Assembly: GCF_003208175.1 (NCBI RefSeq)
Contig: NZ_QKMR01000004.1
Coordinates: 81,686 to 145,685 of the forward strand
Direction of reading: 5' to 3'
Source: Ruminiclostridium sufflavum DSM 19573
GTDB lineage: Bacteria > Bacillota > Clostridia > Acetivibrionales > DSM-1351
Length of the DNA stretch: 64,000 bases
Shown here: positions 33,493 through 42,175 of the stretch, in pieces
How the letters are laid out: every line of letters starts with the position of its first letter
How positions within the stretch are numbered: position 1 is the first letter of the stretch
Notes under the pieces: model-generated
Database searches by the model: none
What the model was told of the DNA's origin: nothing
What the model saw: only the letters and a program-made list of their open reading frames with translations
Made by a program: the position numbers and the translations under genes

Positions 33493-34173
33493 TTAGCTAT
33501 TTCCGTAAGCCTCAACCATACATAAAAAGTCATATATGGGTTTTAACTCTTTGAAACCTTTTATTAATACCTCAGGAAGTTCTTTTGAAAAGGCAAGCTC
33601 AAAATCATTCTGGACGCATTCAAAATAAATATTTTTTCTGTCCAGCCATGCTCTGAGATTTTCCGGCTGAGAGGGGAACTTGCTTCTTTTGTACATTTCT
33701 CCTCCAAGAACAAATTGCTTCTGTGATTCATAGTATTTTAACGCTTTCAAAAAGAGAGGGTGACTGTTTGTAATCATATCCCGCATATTGGACATAGAGC
33801 TCGTCTGAGCACCATAGTAGCCGATGCCATAGCTTGACCCCTTCTGATTCAGTTCGAACCAGTAGCAGGGAGATGTTGAAACAGCGCTTTTGTCTCTCAG
33901 AAAAACAAACCAGACATTATCTCTATACATGGTTTTATCTTTAGTAAAGCGTGTATCTCTTCTAACCCTTGAAAGAATCTTGGAGGGAATGGTTATTAAC
34001 TGGCTGTCGATTTCCGCAATCGTGGGAGCTACCTCAGTTATAAGCTGCACGAAAGGGTTGTATACTTTTTCCTTGTAAATATCCTTGTGGCTGTCATACC
34101 ATTCTTTATTATTACGCATTTTGTTTTCAAAAAGAAACTTTAATACATCTGAATTAAAACCGCTAAAGCTCAT
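33493..34173 (-). CDS. DUF2461 family protein
   Basis: 226 residues on the minus strand. Family features: FSGFNSDVLKFLFENKMRNNKEWYDSHKDIY at the N-terminus (shortened here: FLFENKMRNNKEWYDSHKD), the RVRRDTRFTKDKTMYRDNVW core and GIGYYGAQ. Members are widespread; the biochemical role is unknown. A lone gene, convergent with rpsR. Confidence 0.88.
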   Translation of the reverse strand: MSFSGFNSDVLKFLFENKMRNNKEWYDSHKDIYKEKVYNPFVQLITEVAPTIAEIDSQLITIPSKILSRVRRDTRFTKDKTMYRDNVWFVFLRDKSAVSTSPCYWFELNQKGSSYGIGYYGAQTSSMSNMRDMITNSHPLFLKALKYYESQKQFVLGGEMYKRSKFPSQPENLRAWLDRKNIYFECVQNDFELAFSKELPEVLIKGFKELKPIYDFLCMVEAYGNS

Positions 34174-34466
34174 GTTTTTTGTCTCCGTTCAATTTAATAT
34201 CAAACCATTTTAATAAAGCTTTCCATAAGTTTTATAATCTACTTATATTATAATTCTAACAAAAATTTTAAAAAAATAAAACACCTGTTCTTATAATTTC
34301 ATAATTTCAAAATCCAAACCAACGAGAAATATAACTAAATATTAGCATAACCTCATATCCCCGCATTTAAAAGCTTTTTGACTAAGGAGGCTTAAAAATG
34401 ATAAATGGATTGTCAAATTTAGAATGTATTTGCTGATTTGAGGAATAATAGGGGTGTAAATTTTAT
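34174..34466 (+). other. AT-rich gap with a possible 12-codon leader peptide
   Basis: No gene-sized frame is believable. AAGGAGG at 34384-34390 precedes ATG 34398 of a 12-codon frame, MINGLSNLECIC, ending at 34436. It has a very good ribosome site and lies ahead of the SD-hairpin element and permease. Whether it is translated is unknown. Confidence 0.3.
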
Positions 34467-34628
34467 GCCGAAAAATCGTGGAGGTTAGCGTGGAAAATGC
34501 GAAGTTTACATTTTGTGCATTCATCGTTCTCTTCGCATATCAAAAAGCTTCGAGCAGCTTTTTGTGGATTTATACACTTTTTCTTTACTATTTATGTCGC
34601 CAGCAATACTGGCGAAATGGAGGTTAGC
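34467..34628 (+). promoter_or_regulatory. SD-hairpin leader element (copy D) with doubled ribosome site
   Basis: First unit GCCGAAAAATCGTGGAGGTTAGC ending at 34489 (given here by its ends: GCCGAAAAATCG and GGAGGTTAGC), second unit CTGGCGAAATGGAGG plus TTAGC ending at 34628. Between them are three hairpins: ATGCGAAG 34497-34504/CTTCGCAT 34531-34538, AAAAAGCT 34542-34549/AGCTTTTT 34556-34563, CGCCAG 34598-34603/CTGGCG 34609-34614. GGTTAGC repeats at 34483 and 34622, 139 bp apart. Confidence 0.6.
34490..34627 (+). CDS. Possible 45-codon upstream frame in permease leader
   Basis: GTG at 34490 lies behind a perfect GGAGGTTAGC. The frame encodes 45 mostly hydrophobic and aromatic residues (FCAFIVLFAY and LWIYTLFLYYLC inside) and stops at TAG 34625-34627, inside the second GGAGGTTAG, one base before the permease ATG. 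That would couple the two translations. Not similar to anything I know. It could be a chance frame through the hairpins, since other copies of the element do not keep it. Confidence 0.35.
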   Translation: MENAKFTFCAFIVLFAYQKASSSFLWIYTLFLYYLCRQQYWRNGG

Positions 34629-36107
34629 ATGGAAAATAAAAATAAAGGTCTGTCTGCATGGCAGCTTACAATGATGGCATTAGGAACTGTAATAGGCGGC
34701 TCGTTTTTTGTAGGCTCTTCAATAGCTATTAACGCTGCCGGTCCTTCTATATTGATTTCCTATATAATAGGAGGAGTACTTGTTTATTTTATATTAAGTG
34801 CTTTATCTGAATTGACGGTTGCAAACCCTGATTCAGGATCGTTCAGGACCTTTGCGGCGCAGGCTTTTGGAAAAGGTGCAGGATTTATAGTAGGATGGGT
34901 TTATTGGACTGGAATGGTTTTTGCCATGTCAAGTGAGGCAACTGCTGTATCAATACTTATTAGAGAGTGGATTCCAAATATATCTTTGACTGTATTAGGA
35001 AGTATTATTATAATAAGCATTACGCTTCTCAATCTATTGGGGGCTGACAAGCTGAGCAAGCTGGAAAGCGGACTTGCCGCAGTCAAGCTTTTGGCCATAG
35101 CTTTATTTATAATTTTGGCAATTCTATTGATTATAGGATTTATACCCGGAATTGCACAGGTAGGAATGGGGGAACTTGCATCTGAGCCATTAATGCCGGG
35201 AGGAATAAAGGGAATTGCCGGGAGTATGCTTATTGTCATGTTTTCATATGCAGGCTTTGAAGTAATAGGCTTAGCTGCATCAGAATCAAAGAATGCAAAA
35301 AGGACAGTTCCCAAAGCGATAAACTATACAGTTATATGCCTTGTGGGTTTTTATATAGTTTCGGTTGGCGTAATGCTGCCGTTAATTGCTACGGCGGATT
35401 TGAACTCGAAGGTGAGTCCGATGGTGACAGCGCTTAACAGATGGGGAATAGGCTGGGCAGGGACGGGTATAAATATTGTCCTGATTACTGCAATACTTTC
35501 TACGATGCTGGCAGCAATGTTCGGAATAGGAAGAATGATAAGGTCGCTGGCTGATGAAGGACTTGCACCTAAGCTATTAATAGACAAAAAGGAGGTTCCG
35601 AAGCGTGGAATACTTTTCTCGGGATTTTTTATGCTTATGGGGTTAGGATTCGGTATGCTGGTTCCTAAGGTATATCTGTTTTTAACAAGCTCGGGAGGCT
35701 TTGCTTTGCTGTTTACCTACGCTGTAATTATGGGTACGCATATCCGGTTACGCAGGAGAAATGGCTGCCCGCCTGATGGGAAATGCCAGATGAAGGGGTT
35801 TCCATATACCTCTTGGGTGGTTTTAATCAGCCTGACGGCAATAATTTTCAGTATGCCGTATATAGACGGGCAAGGAACAGGGCTTGTTGCAGGTGTAATT
35901 ATGATAGCTGTATATTCCTTGCTTTATGTTGGGATGAGAGCGGTATCTTCCTTTCCTAAAAACAGGCTTTCTGTTAAAAGTGTTTATAAATCAGATTTTT
36001 TAACAGAAGCTTCAGATGAACTGACATCCTTTGAAGATAAAAAGGATGATGGCATAATAAAAAATGAAAAGGATAATCTAAAAGAAAATAATAATAATGA
36101 AGAATAA
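34629..36107 (+). CDS. APC-superfamily amino acid permease
   Basis: 492 residues, about 12 membrane helices. The N-terminal LSAWQLTMMALGTVIGGSFF gives the APC substrate-binding GTVIGG loop in helix 1; FSYAGFEVIGLAASES is the helix 6 region. The C-terminus is a long charged Asp/Glu/Lys/Asn tail (about 50 residues) in the cytoplasm. I chose ATG 34629 after GGAGGTTAGC; a frame from 34497 would translate the leader hairpins. The substrate is not predictable; the GABA/arginine-type branch fits. Confidence 0.9.
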   Translation: MENKNKGLSAWQLTMMALGTVIGGSFFVGSSIAINAAGPSILISYIIGGVLVYFILSALSELTVANPDSGSFRTFAAQAFGKGAGFIVGWVYWTGMVFAMSSEATAVSILIREWIPNISLTVLGSIIIISITLLNLLGADKLSKLESGLAAVKLLAIALFIILAILLIIGFIPGIAQVGMGELASEPLMPGGIKGIAGSMLIVMFSYAGFEVIGLAASESKNAKRTVPKAINYTVICLVGFYIVSVGVMLPLIATADLNSKVSPMVTALNRWGIGWAGTGINIVLITAILSTMLAAMFGIGRMIRSLADEGLAPKLLIDKKEVPKRGILFSGFFMLMGLGFGMLVPKVYLFLTSSGGFALLFTYAVIMGTHIRLRRRNGCPPDGKCQMKGFPYTSWVVLISLTAIIFSMPYIDGQGTGLVAGVIMIAVYSLLYVGMRAVSSFPKNRLSVKSVYKSDFLTEASDELTSFEDKKDDGIIKNEKDNLKENNNNEE

Positions 36108-36134
36108 AGCAATGGAATTGAGGAAACATAAGGG

Positions 36135-36167
36135 TTTCAGCTGTAATGTCCGTATGAAAAGCTGAAA
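36135..36167 (+). terminator. Hairpin after permease gene
   Basis: TTTCAGCT 36135-36142 pairs with AGCTGAAA 36160-36167; the T-tract is missing, so termination is uncertain. Confidence 0.35.
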
Positions 36168-36265
36168 AGGACTGTTAATCTTAAGCTATTAATGATATTA
36201 TATATTCAGGTAATTTATGTAAGAGGCTTCTTTGAAATCAAGGTTTCGAAAGAAAGGTGGAAGTT

Positions 36266-36613
36266 ATGGAGAATAATAAAGAGACTGTCAGTGCGGATGA
36301 AAGATTAGAAACTGAAAGACAGAATGCTGATAATTGGGTGCCTTTAACAACGGCGGAAAATGAATTTGAGTTCAATATTATTAAGGCAAAGCTGGAACAG
36401 AATAATATTATTTGCATTGGAAAGGGCAAGGATTACGACTTGCTTGACAGCGGGCTGTTACAAATTGTTCTAGGGCCTTGTATTCCTATTGAGGTTATAG
36501 TCCCAAAGGAAATGTATGATGAAGCACTACAGATTATAAATTTGAAGGTAAGTGACGAGGAGCTCGAAGAACAGGCAATAAATGCCGGTCAGGAAGAATC
36601 CGGCGAAGGATAA
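36266..36613 (+). CDS. DUF2007-like putative signal-transducing protein
   Basis: 115 residues. The core WVPLTTAENEFEFNIIKAKLEQNNI, shown here by NEFEFNIIKAKLEQNNI, and IPIEVIVPKEMYDEALQII resemble the DUF2007 alpha/beta domain found in small bacterial regulators. Acidic at both ends, soluble. AAAGGTGG precedes the ATG at 36266. No partner is evident. Confidence 0.6.
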   Translation: MENNKETVSADERLETERQNADNWVPLTTAENEFEFNIIKAKLEQNNIICIGKGKDYDLLDSGLLQIVLGPCIPIEVIVPKEMYDEALQIINLKVSDEELEEQAINAGQEESGEG

Positions 36614-36901
36614 GTATTACAGCTGAATGTGGTGTATGGCTTCAGAATGATATCCCGACGGCTTAGGCTTCTTGGGTGATAGTAATTGGCTTTTACAGTT
36701 GGAAATGTTGAGAAAAAATGATATTATATATTACTGCAGGGATAGAATTTAGATACATGTCAAAATGCGGTGGCTGCTTCATTCGGTTTTTCTGTTATTT
36801 TTTACAAACCGGGTTTTTTTATAGTTTCATTATATTTTAAAAGAGTAATCAGGTGTGAAGGTTAAATTATAAAAACTAATAAGGATGGATATAAGAAAAG
36901 G
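36614..36901 (+). terminator. Gap before pheA with terminator-like stem
   Basis: CGGTTT 36784-36789 pairs with AAACCG 36806-36811, then GGTTTTTTT to 36820: a terminator or pheA attenuator. I looked for T-box features and did not find the GGTGG-ACC-CG pattern. Nothing else is recognisable. Confidence 0.45.
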
Positions 36902-37768
36902 ATGAATAGAATTTTAGGCTTTTTAGGGCCTCAAGGTACTTTTTCACACGAGGCGGCCCAGTCGTATATTGATTCACGTGTAAAGAATGAACCAATGAAT
37001 AAGGCATATCTGCTAAAGGATTTTTATACAATCAGGGAAGTTCTTTTGGGTTTGAAAAATAATGAAATTGATGAGGCAATAGTACCGATAGAAAATTCGT
37101 TGGAGGGAGCGGTTAACGTGACCTTGGATATACTTGCCGAAGAAGATGGGTTGTATATTGTTGACGAACACATAATTCCTATTAATCTTAATCTTGTGGC
37201 GAAGGAAGGGACATTGCCAAAGGACATAAAAGTAATAATCTCACATCCGCAGCCGCTGGGCCAGTGCAGAAACTACCTTAATGATACCTTTCAAGCTATT
37301 GTTCAGCTGGAGGAAAGCAGCACTTCGAAGGCGGCCCAAAGAGTGGCGGCGGGAGACGGTACATATGCTGCCGTTGCGTCAAGCATTGCAGCAAAGATGT
37401 ATGGGCTTCAGATTTTAAACAGCAATATTCAGGATGCTAAAAACAACTATACCAGATTTGTTGTGCTGTCTAAGGCTATGAAGAATAAAACCGGAAGGGA
37501 TAAAACGTCTATAGTTTTTTCTACGGAAAACAGACCGGGCAGCTTATACAAGATATTGGATATATTCAGCCTATGGGATATAAATATGACCAGAATAGAG
37601 TCCAGACCGGCAAAAAATGTGCTGGGCCAATATATCTTTTTTATTGACATAGACGGGCATATCAATGAGCAGGATGTTTCGGATGCACTTACCATGGTAA
37701 GGAGGAAAACCTCATTTTATAGATTTATTGGGTCGTATCCGACTTTTGATTGTCCCTATGATGTATAA
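36902..37768 (+). CDS. pheA: Prephenate dehydratase
   Basis: 288 residues; converts prephenate to phenylpyruvate. N-terminal LGFLGPQGTFSHEAA-type start (GFLGPQGTFSHEAAQSY), AIVPIENSLEGAV and HPQPLGQC. The ACT domain follows with TSIVFSTENRPGSLYKILDIF and RIESRPAK, the phenylalanine-binding ESRP site, so it is feedback-regulated. Monofunctional, with no chorismate mutase domain. Confidence 0.96.
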   Translation: MNRILGFLGPQGTFSHEAAQSYIDSRVKNEPMNKAYLLKDFYTIREVLLGLKNNEIDEAIVPIENSLEGAVNVTLDILAEEDGLYIVDEHIIPINLNLVAKEGTLPKDIKVIISHPQPLGQCRNYLNDTFQAIVQLEESSTSKAAQRVAAGDGTYAAVASSIAAKMYGLQILNSNIQDAKNNYTRFVVLSKAMKNKTGRDKTSIVFSTENRPGSLYKILDIFSLWDINMTRIESRPAKNVLGQYIFFIDIDGHINEQDVSDALTMVRRKTSFYRFIGSYPTFDCPYDV

Positions 37769-37842
37769 TAAAGAAACAGCTTTTATATAAAGATAAAAAT
37801 TTTAGTTATAGTGAGGGAAATAAAGTTATTTGGTTGTATAAA

Positions 37843-37851
37843 TGATATAAT
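37843..37851 (+). promoter_or_regulatory. Extended -10 promoter before MazG-like gene
   Basis: TGATATAAT with TATAAT at 37846-37851; no clear -35. It would drive the MazG-like/gdpP/rplI/dnaB group. Confidence 0.45.
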
Positions 37852-37892
37852 TTACATACAAAAAATGCAAATTACCTGTGTGGGGTGACACT

Positions 37893-38237
37893 ATGGCTTT
37901 GTTTGATAACCAGATTGATATTACAAGAAATATTAAAATTATTGAATGGCTCAAAAGTGAATTGCTTACTGATGTTGCAAATTTGTTTAAAGGCTTGGTA
38001 AACGGCGTTCATGAGGAGGTATCCGAGACCTTGGCGGATACCTTGGCGAACATAATTTTAATATGTTATCTTTTAGGAAAAAGATTGGGCATTAATTATA
38101 GAGCAGTTGAAAAAAAAATTGAAAACAAGATTAGGCTTGGTCTTGTTGAAAATCACGATGTTGAGAAATACTACGGTGATTTGTCTGAGCTGGCGAAGCA
38201 TCTCGACAGCTCCAGAGTAAAGAAACAAGGAGCCTGA
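37893..38237 (+). CDS. MazG-like family protein
   Basis: 114 residues, all-helical: MALFDNQIDITRNIKIIEWL, KSELLTDVANLFKGL, a HEEVSETLADTLANIILICYLLGKRLGI helix pair (parts given: EEVSETLADTLANII), then a charged tail. It resembles the MazG-like pyrophosphohydrolase fold but keeps only part of the ExxE/ExxD metal motif. In Clostridia it commonly precedes gdpP. GGGGTGA before the ATG at 37893. The role is unproven. Confidence 0.75.
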   Translation: MALFDNQIDITRNIKIIEWLKSELLTDVANLFKGLVNGVHEEVSETLADTLANIILICYLLGKRLGINYRAVEKKIENKIRLGLVENHDVEKYYGDLSELAKHLDSSRVKKQGA

Positions 38238-38253
38238 AACAGGGAGATTTTAA

Positions 38254-40257
38254 ATGGATAGCAAGAAACTATCACGAATTTTTATACCTAAGGCGGGATT
38301 TTACCTCTGGGTAATATTATTTCTTGTTGTGATAATTACAATATTGAATCCTTTTGTAGCTATTCCGGGATATGTTCTGTTTGTTTTTCTAGTGATTTAT
38401 AACTACAAATCAACTCATATCAGAAACAGGGAAATAGCAAAGTACATAGAGACTTTGACTTTCAATATTGATTGTGCGACAAAGGATACTTTGCTCAATT
38501 TTCCTATGCCTTTGGTTCTGGCAGAGCTGGATGGAACTGCCGTATGGTATAATTCGTCTTTTAAGTGCATGTTTGACGATGACAATTTTCTTCATAAAAC
38601 CATATCTGGCATTGTTGAGGATATAAAGCCTGAAATGACAGAAGGAGATTGCATTTCAATATCAAAGGATGCCGCGATAAATAATCATTACTATACTATT
38701 TTGGGAAGCTTGGTAAAGATTGATAATGATAATACTGAGCATAGTATTATTGTTATGCTGTATTTCATTGACAATACAGACTTGATAAATGAGAGACAGA
38801 AGTTTGAGGATAATAAAAATACAGTAGGCTTAATTGTTATAGACAATTATGACGACTTAATGCAAAGCATGGAGGACACTCAAAGGCCTCAGATGATGGC
38901 TGAGATTGAAAAGAGCATTTCAGCATGGTTAGCTCATACAGGCGGGGTTTTGAAGAAATTTGAACGGGATAAGTTTTTATGTATATTTGCATTTAAGTAT
39001 TTAAAAGAGCTTGAAGAAAAGAAGTTTGAAATACTTGAAACAGTTAAGGAGATTCATTTCGGCAACAAGATTCCTGTAACTTTAAGCATAGGTATGGGGA
39101 TAAATGCCCCAACAATACTTGAAAATATGCAGAATGCAAATGCAAGTATAGATATTGCCTTGGGACGGGGCGGAGACCATGTTGTTATTAAAGACGGTGA
39201 TAATTTCAGATTTTTCGGAGGACGGACAAGAGAGCTGGAAAAGCGTACAAGGGTTAAGGCGAGAGTTATTGCCTATGCATTAAGGGGACTGATTGATCAG
39301 GCTCCGTCAGTATTGATAATGGGGCATGAGAATGCGGACATAGACTGCTTGGGTGCGGCACTTGGCATCTATAGAATTGTAAAAAGCAGAGACAAGAGAG
39401 TTAACATAGTATTAAATCACTCAAATGCAAATATTGATGCGGTATTGAATAAGCTTGGCAAGGAACCGGAATACAGCAATGTTTTTGTGGGAAGAAATGA
39501 GGCTTTTGATATTATAACAAAGAAAACTCTTTTAATAGTACTTGACACTCACAGGCCAAGCTTTACAGAAACACCGGAGCTGCTTAAAATGACAGATCAG
39601 ATAGTAATAATAGATCATCACAGAAGAGGAGCAGACTATATTCAGGACGTAGTTTTATCCTATCATGAGACGTATGCATCATCAACCTGTGAGCTTGTGA
39701 CAGAGTTAATGCAGTATCTGGAAGAGAAAATCAGGCTTACAAGTATAGAAACGGAAGCGTTATATGCCGGAATTGTGGTAGATACTAAAAACTTTATTTT
39801 CAAGACAGGAGTAAGAACCTTTGAAGCGGCTTCGTATTTAAGACGTCAAGGTGTTGACACGGTGTCTGTTAAACAGCTGTTTCAGAATGATTTAAAAACA
39901 TATATTATAATATCAAATATAGTCAAAGATGCTGAAGTAGTGTATGATAATATTGCGATATCTATTTGCCCTTCAAACATAAAGAATGCCCAGCTTATTG
40001 CTGCGCAAGCGGCAGACCAGCTTTTAAGCCTGTCAGGACTTGTGGCGGCATTTGTGCTTAGTTCTCACGAAAATGAGACTGTTATCAGCGGAAGATCATT
40101 GGGTGAAATAAATGTTCAGATGATTCTTGAAAAGCTTGGCGGAGGAGGACACATGACTGTTGCAGGAGCACAGCTGGAGAATGTGCCTGTCGAGGAGGCG
40201 AAGGGAAGGCTCAAGAGTGCAATATATGAGTATATTGACAGCTTGAATAAAGAATAA
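38254..40257 (+). CDS. gdpP: c-di-AMP phosphodiesterase GdpP
   Basis: 667 residues. Two N-terminal membrane helices (about 14-50), a PAS domain (about 75-160), a degenerate GGDEF domain (about 175-305, lacking GGDEF) and the DHH/DHHA1 phosphoesterase from about 340 (MGHENADIDCLGAALG, LDTHRP, IIDHHRRG, then GGGGHMTVAGAQ). Hydrolyses cyclic di-AMP to pApA. The gdpP-rplI-dnaB order is conserved in Firmicutes. Confidence 0.96.
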   Translation: MDSKKLSRIFIPKAGFYLWVILFLVVIITILNPFVAIPGYVLFVFLVIYNYKSTHIRNREIAKYIETLTFNIDCATKDTLLNFPMPLVLAELDGTAVWYNSSFKCMFDDDNFLHKTISGIVEDIKPEMTEGDCISISKDAAINNHYYTILGSLVKIDNDNTEHSIIVMLYFIDNTDLINERQKFEDNKNTVGLIVIDNYDDLMQSMEDTQRPQMMAEIEKSISAWLAHTGGVLKKFERDKFLCIFAFKYLKELEEKKFEILETVKEIHFGNKIPVTLSIGMGINAPTILENMQNANASIDIALGRGGDHVVIKDGDNFRFFGGRTRELEKRTRVKARVIAYALRGLIDQAPSVLIMGHENADIDCLGAALGIYRIVKSRDKRVNIVLNHSNANIDAVLNKLGKEPEYSNVFVGRNEAFDIITKKTLLIVLDTHRPSFTETPELLKMTDQIVIIDHHRRGADYIQDVVLSYHETYASSTCELVTELMQYLEEKIRLTSIETEALYAGIVVDTKNFIFKTGVRTFEAASYLRRQGVDTVSVKQLFQNDLKTYIIISNIVKDAEVVYDNIAISICPSNIKNAQLIAAQAADQLLSLSGLVAAFVLSSHENETVISGRSLGEINVQMILEKLGGGGHMTVAGAQLENVPVEEAKGRLKSAIYEYIDSLNKE

Positions 40258-40312
40258 GTTTATATATAGTTTATATTTTGTTGTTATTATTGAAGTCACG
40301 GGAGGTAAACAA

Positions 40313-40759
40313 ATGAAGGTTATATTAAAGCAGGATGTAAAGGGTTTAGGCAAAAAAGAGCAGATGGTGGAAGCCAGCGACGGATATGCCAGGAATTTTT
40401 TATTCCCGAAGGGGTTGGCTGTTGAAGCCAGTGCTGCAAATGTGAATATAATGAAAACAAAAAAAGAAGCCGAGTCTCAGAAAAAGGAAAGAGAGATAGC
40501 TCAGGCAAAGGAGCTCGCAAAAAAAATCAAGGATATAACACTGACACTGAAGGTGAAAGCCGGAGAAAATGGAAAGCTGTTCGGTTCCATAACCAGTAAG
40601 GATGTAGCGGAAGCAATGAAGGCACAGCAAAAGCTTGAGATTGACAAAAAGAAATTGGTTATGCCGGATGCACTCAAGTCAGTTGGAACCTTTGATGTGG
40701 AGGTTAAGCTCTATCCGGAGATAAATTCAAAATTCACAGTCAAAATAGAAAGTCTTTAA
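40313..40759 (+). CDS. rplI: 50S ribosomal protein L9
   Basis: 148 residues: MKVILKQDVKGLGKKEQMVE, then GYARNFLFPKGLA, a long charged connecting helix and the C-terminal domain with GKLFGSITSKDVAEA. GGGAGG before the ATG. Confidence 0.98.
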   Translation: MKVILKQDVKGLGKKEQMVEASDGYARNFLFPKGLAVEASAANVNIMKTKKEAESQKKEREIAQAKELAKKIKDITLTLKVKAGENGKLFGSITSKDVAEAMKAQQKLEIDKKKLVMPDALKSVGTFDVEVKLYPEINSKFTVKIESL

Positions 40760-40813
40760 ATAAGAAATATACTCGATACAATGTAAAAAATAACGGAAAT
40801 GGTGGAATAAGCA

Positions 40814-42157
40814 ATGGATGTAGGCTCTCTTGGAAGAATCCCTCCTCAGAGTATAGAGGCAGAACAGTCAGTGCTGGGATCAATGCTTATTGATAAAGAA
40901 GTAGTTCCTGTAGTAATGGAGATTTTAAAGCCGGAGGACTTTTACAGACCTGACCATAGAGAAATATATAATGTTATTATAGAGCTGTTTGACAGAGCTC
41001 AGCCTATTGATTTAATAACTGTGTCAGAACGCTTGAAAACACATGGAAAGCTGGAATTAGTCGGTGGACTTGAGTATTTGTCAAATATCGCGATAGAGGT
41101 GCCGACAACTGCAAATGTAAGGCATTATTCGAAAATTGTAGAAGAAAAGGCTATTCTCAGAAGGCTTATCAAGGCTTCTTCCGATATAGTTGATTTGGGC
41201 TTTAATGCTTCTGAGGAAGTATCCTTTATTATTGATAAAGCTGAACAAAGTGTATTTGATATCTTACAGAAACGAAGCTCACAGGGATTTGTACCTATAA
41301 AGGAAGTTCTCGTAGATGCTTTTAACAAGCTGGAGGATTTATATAACAATAAGGGAAATATTACCGGAATACCAACCGGCTTTTCAGATTTGGATTATAA
41401 AACTTCAGGTCTTCATAATTCTGATCTGATTCTTGTAGCTGCCCGCCCTGCAATGGGAAAGACAGCCTTTGCATTAAATCTGGCTCAGAATGCCGCTGTA
41501 CACAGTCATATACCGGTAGCGGTGTTCAGCCTTGAGATGTCGAAGGAACAGCTTGTAAACAGAATATTATGCAGCGAGGCAATGGTTGACAGTAACAGAA
41601 TGAAAACCGGAAAGCTGGAGGATAATGATTGGCAAAAGGTTGCCAAGGCTTTGGCTCCTTTATCTGAAGCTCCCATTTATATTGATGACACACCGGGTGT
41701 GTCTATTACAGAGATAAGGGCAAAATGCAGAAGATTAAAGCTTGAGCATAATCTGGGGCTGGTTGTAATAGATTATTTACAGTTGATGCAGGGCAGCGGT
41801 AAAAAGGGCGGAGACAACAGGCAGCAGGAGATATCGGAAATATCAAGGTCATTAAAGATATTGGCAAAGGAAATAAATGTCCCTGTTATTTGTTTGTCAC
41901 AGCTAAGCCGTGCACCCGAAGCCAGAACTGACCACAGGCCGATACTCAGTGACCTCAGAGAGTCAGGGGCCATAGAGCAGGATGCTGATATAGTAATGTT
42001 TTTATACAGAGATGATTATTACAATCCGGAGACAGAAAAGAAAAATATAGCTGAGCTGATAATTGCAAAGCATAGAAATGGTTCAACTGGAACAGTAGAG
42101 TTGGTGTGGCTTGGACAATATACCAAGTTTGCGAATCTGGAAAAATTTAGACAATAA
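40814..42157 (+). CDS. dnaB: Replicative DNA helicase DnaB
   Basis: 447 residues; ring helicase at the replication fork. N-terminal domain PQSIEAEQSVLGSMLID, Walker A AARPAMGKTAFALN (about 212-225), FSLEMSKEQL, VVIDYLQLM and the DLRESGAIEQDAD motif. Follows rplI by 54 bp. Confidence 0.98.
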   Translation: MDVGSLGRIPPQSIEAEQSVLGSMLIDKEVVPVVMEILKPEDFYRPDHREIYNVIIELFDRAQPIDLITVSERLKTHGKLELVGGLEYLSNIAIEVPTTANVRHYSKIVEEKAILRRLIKASSDIVDLGFNASEEVSFIIDKAEQSVFDILQKRSSQGFVPIKEVLVDAFNKLEDLYNNKGNITGIPTGFSDLDYKTSGLHNSDLILVAARPAMGKTAFALNLAQNAAVHSHIPVAVFSLEMSKEQLVNRILCSEAMVDSNRMKTGKLEDNDWQKVAKALAPLSEAPIYIDDTPGVSITEIRAKCRRLKLEHNLGLVVIDYLQLMQGSGKKGGDNRQQEISEISRSLKILAKEINVPVICLSQLSRAPEARTDHRPILSDLRESGAIEQDADIVMFLYRDDYYNPETEKKNIAELIIAKHRNGSTGTVELVWLGQYTKFANLEKFRQ

Positions 42158-42175
42158 GCAGGCGGTAATGGGAAA

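Noticed and set aside
34497-34628. 44-residue extension of the amino acid permease
   Set aside because: It would read through three hairpins of the SD-hairpin element, whereas ATG 34629 has an ideal GGAGGTTAGC site and starts with a normal APC N-terminus.
36735-36830. T-box leader before pheA
   Set aside because: The stretch has GCGGTGGCTGC and a terminator but lacks the antiterminator bulge sequence and specifier arrangement of a T-box.
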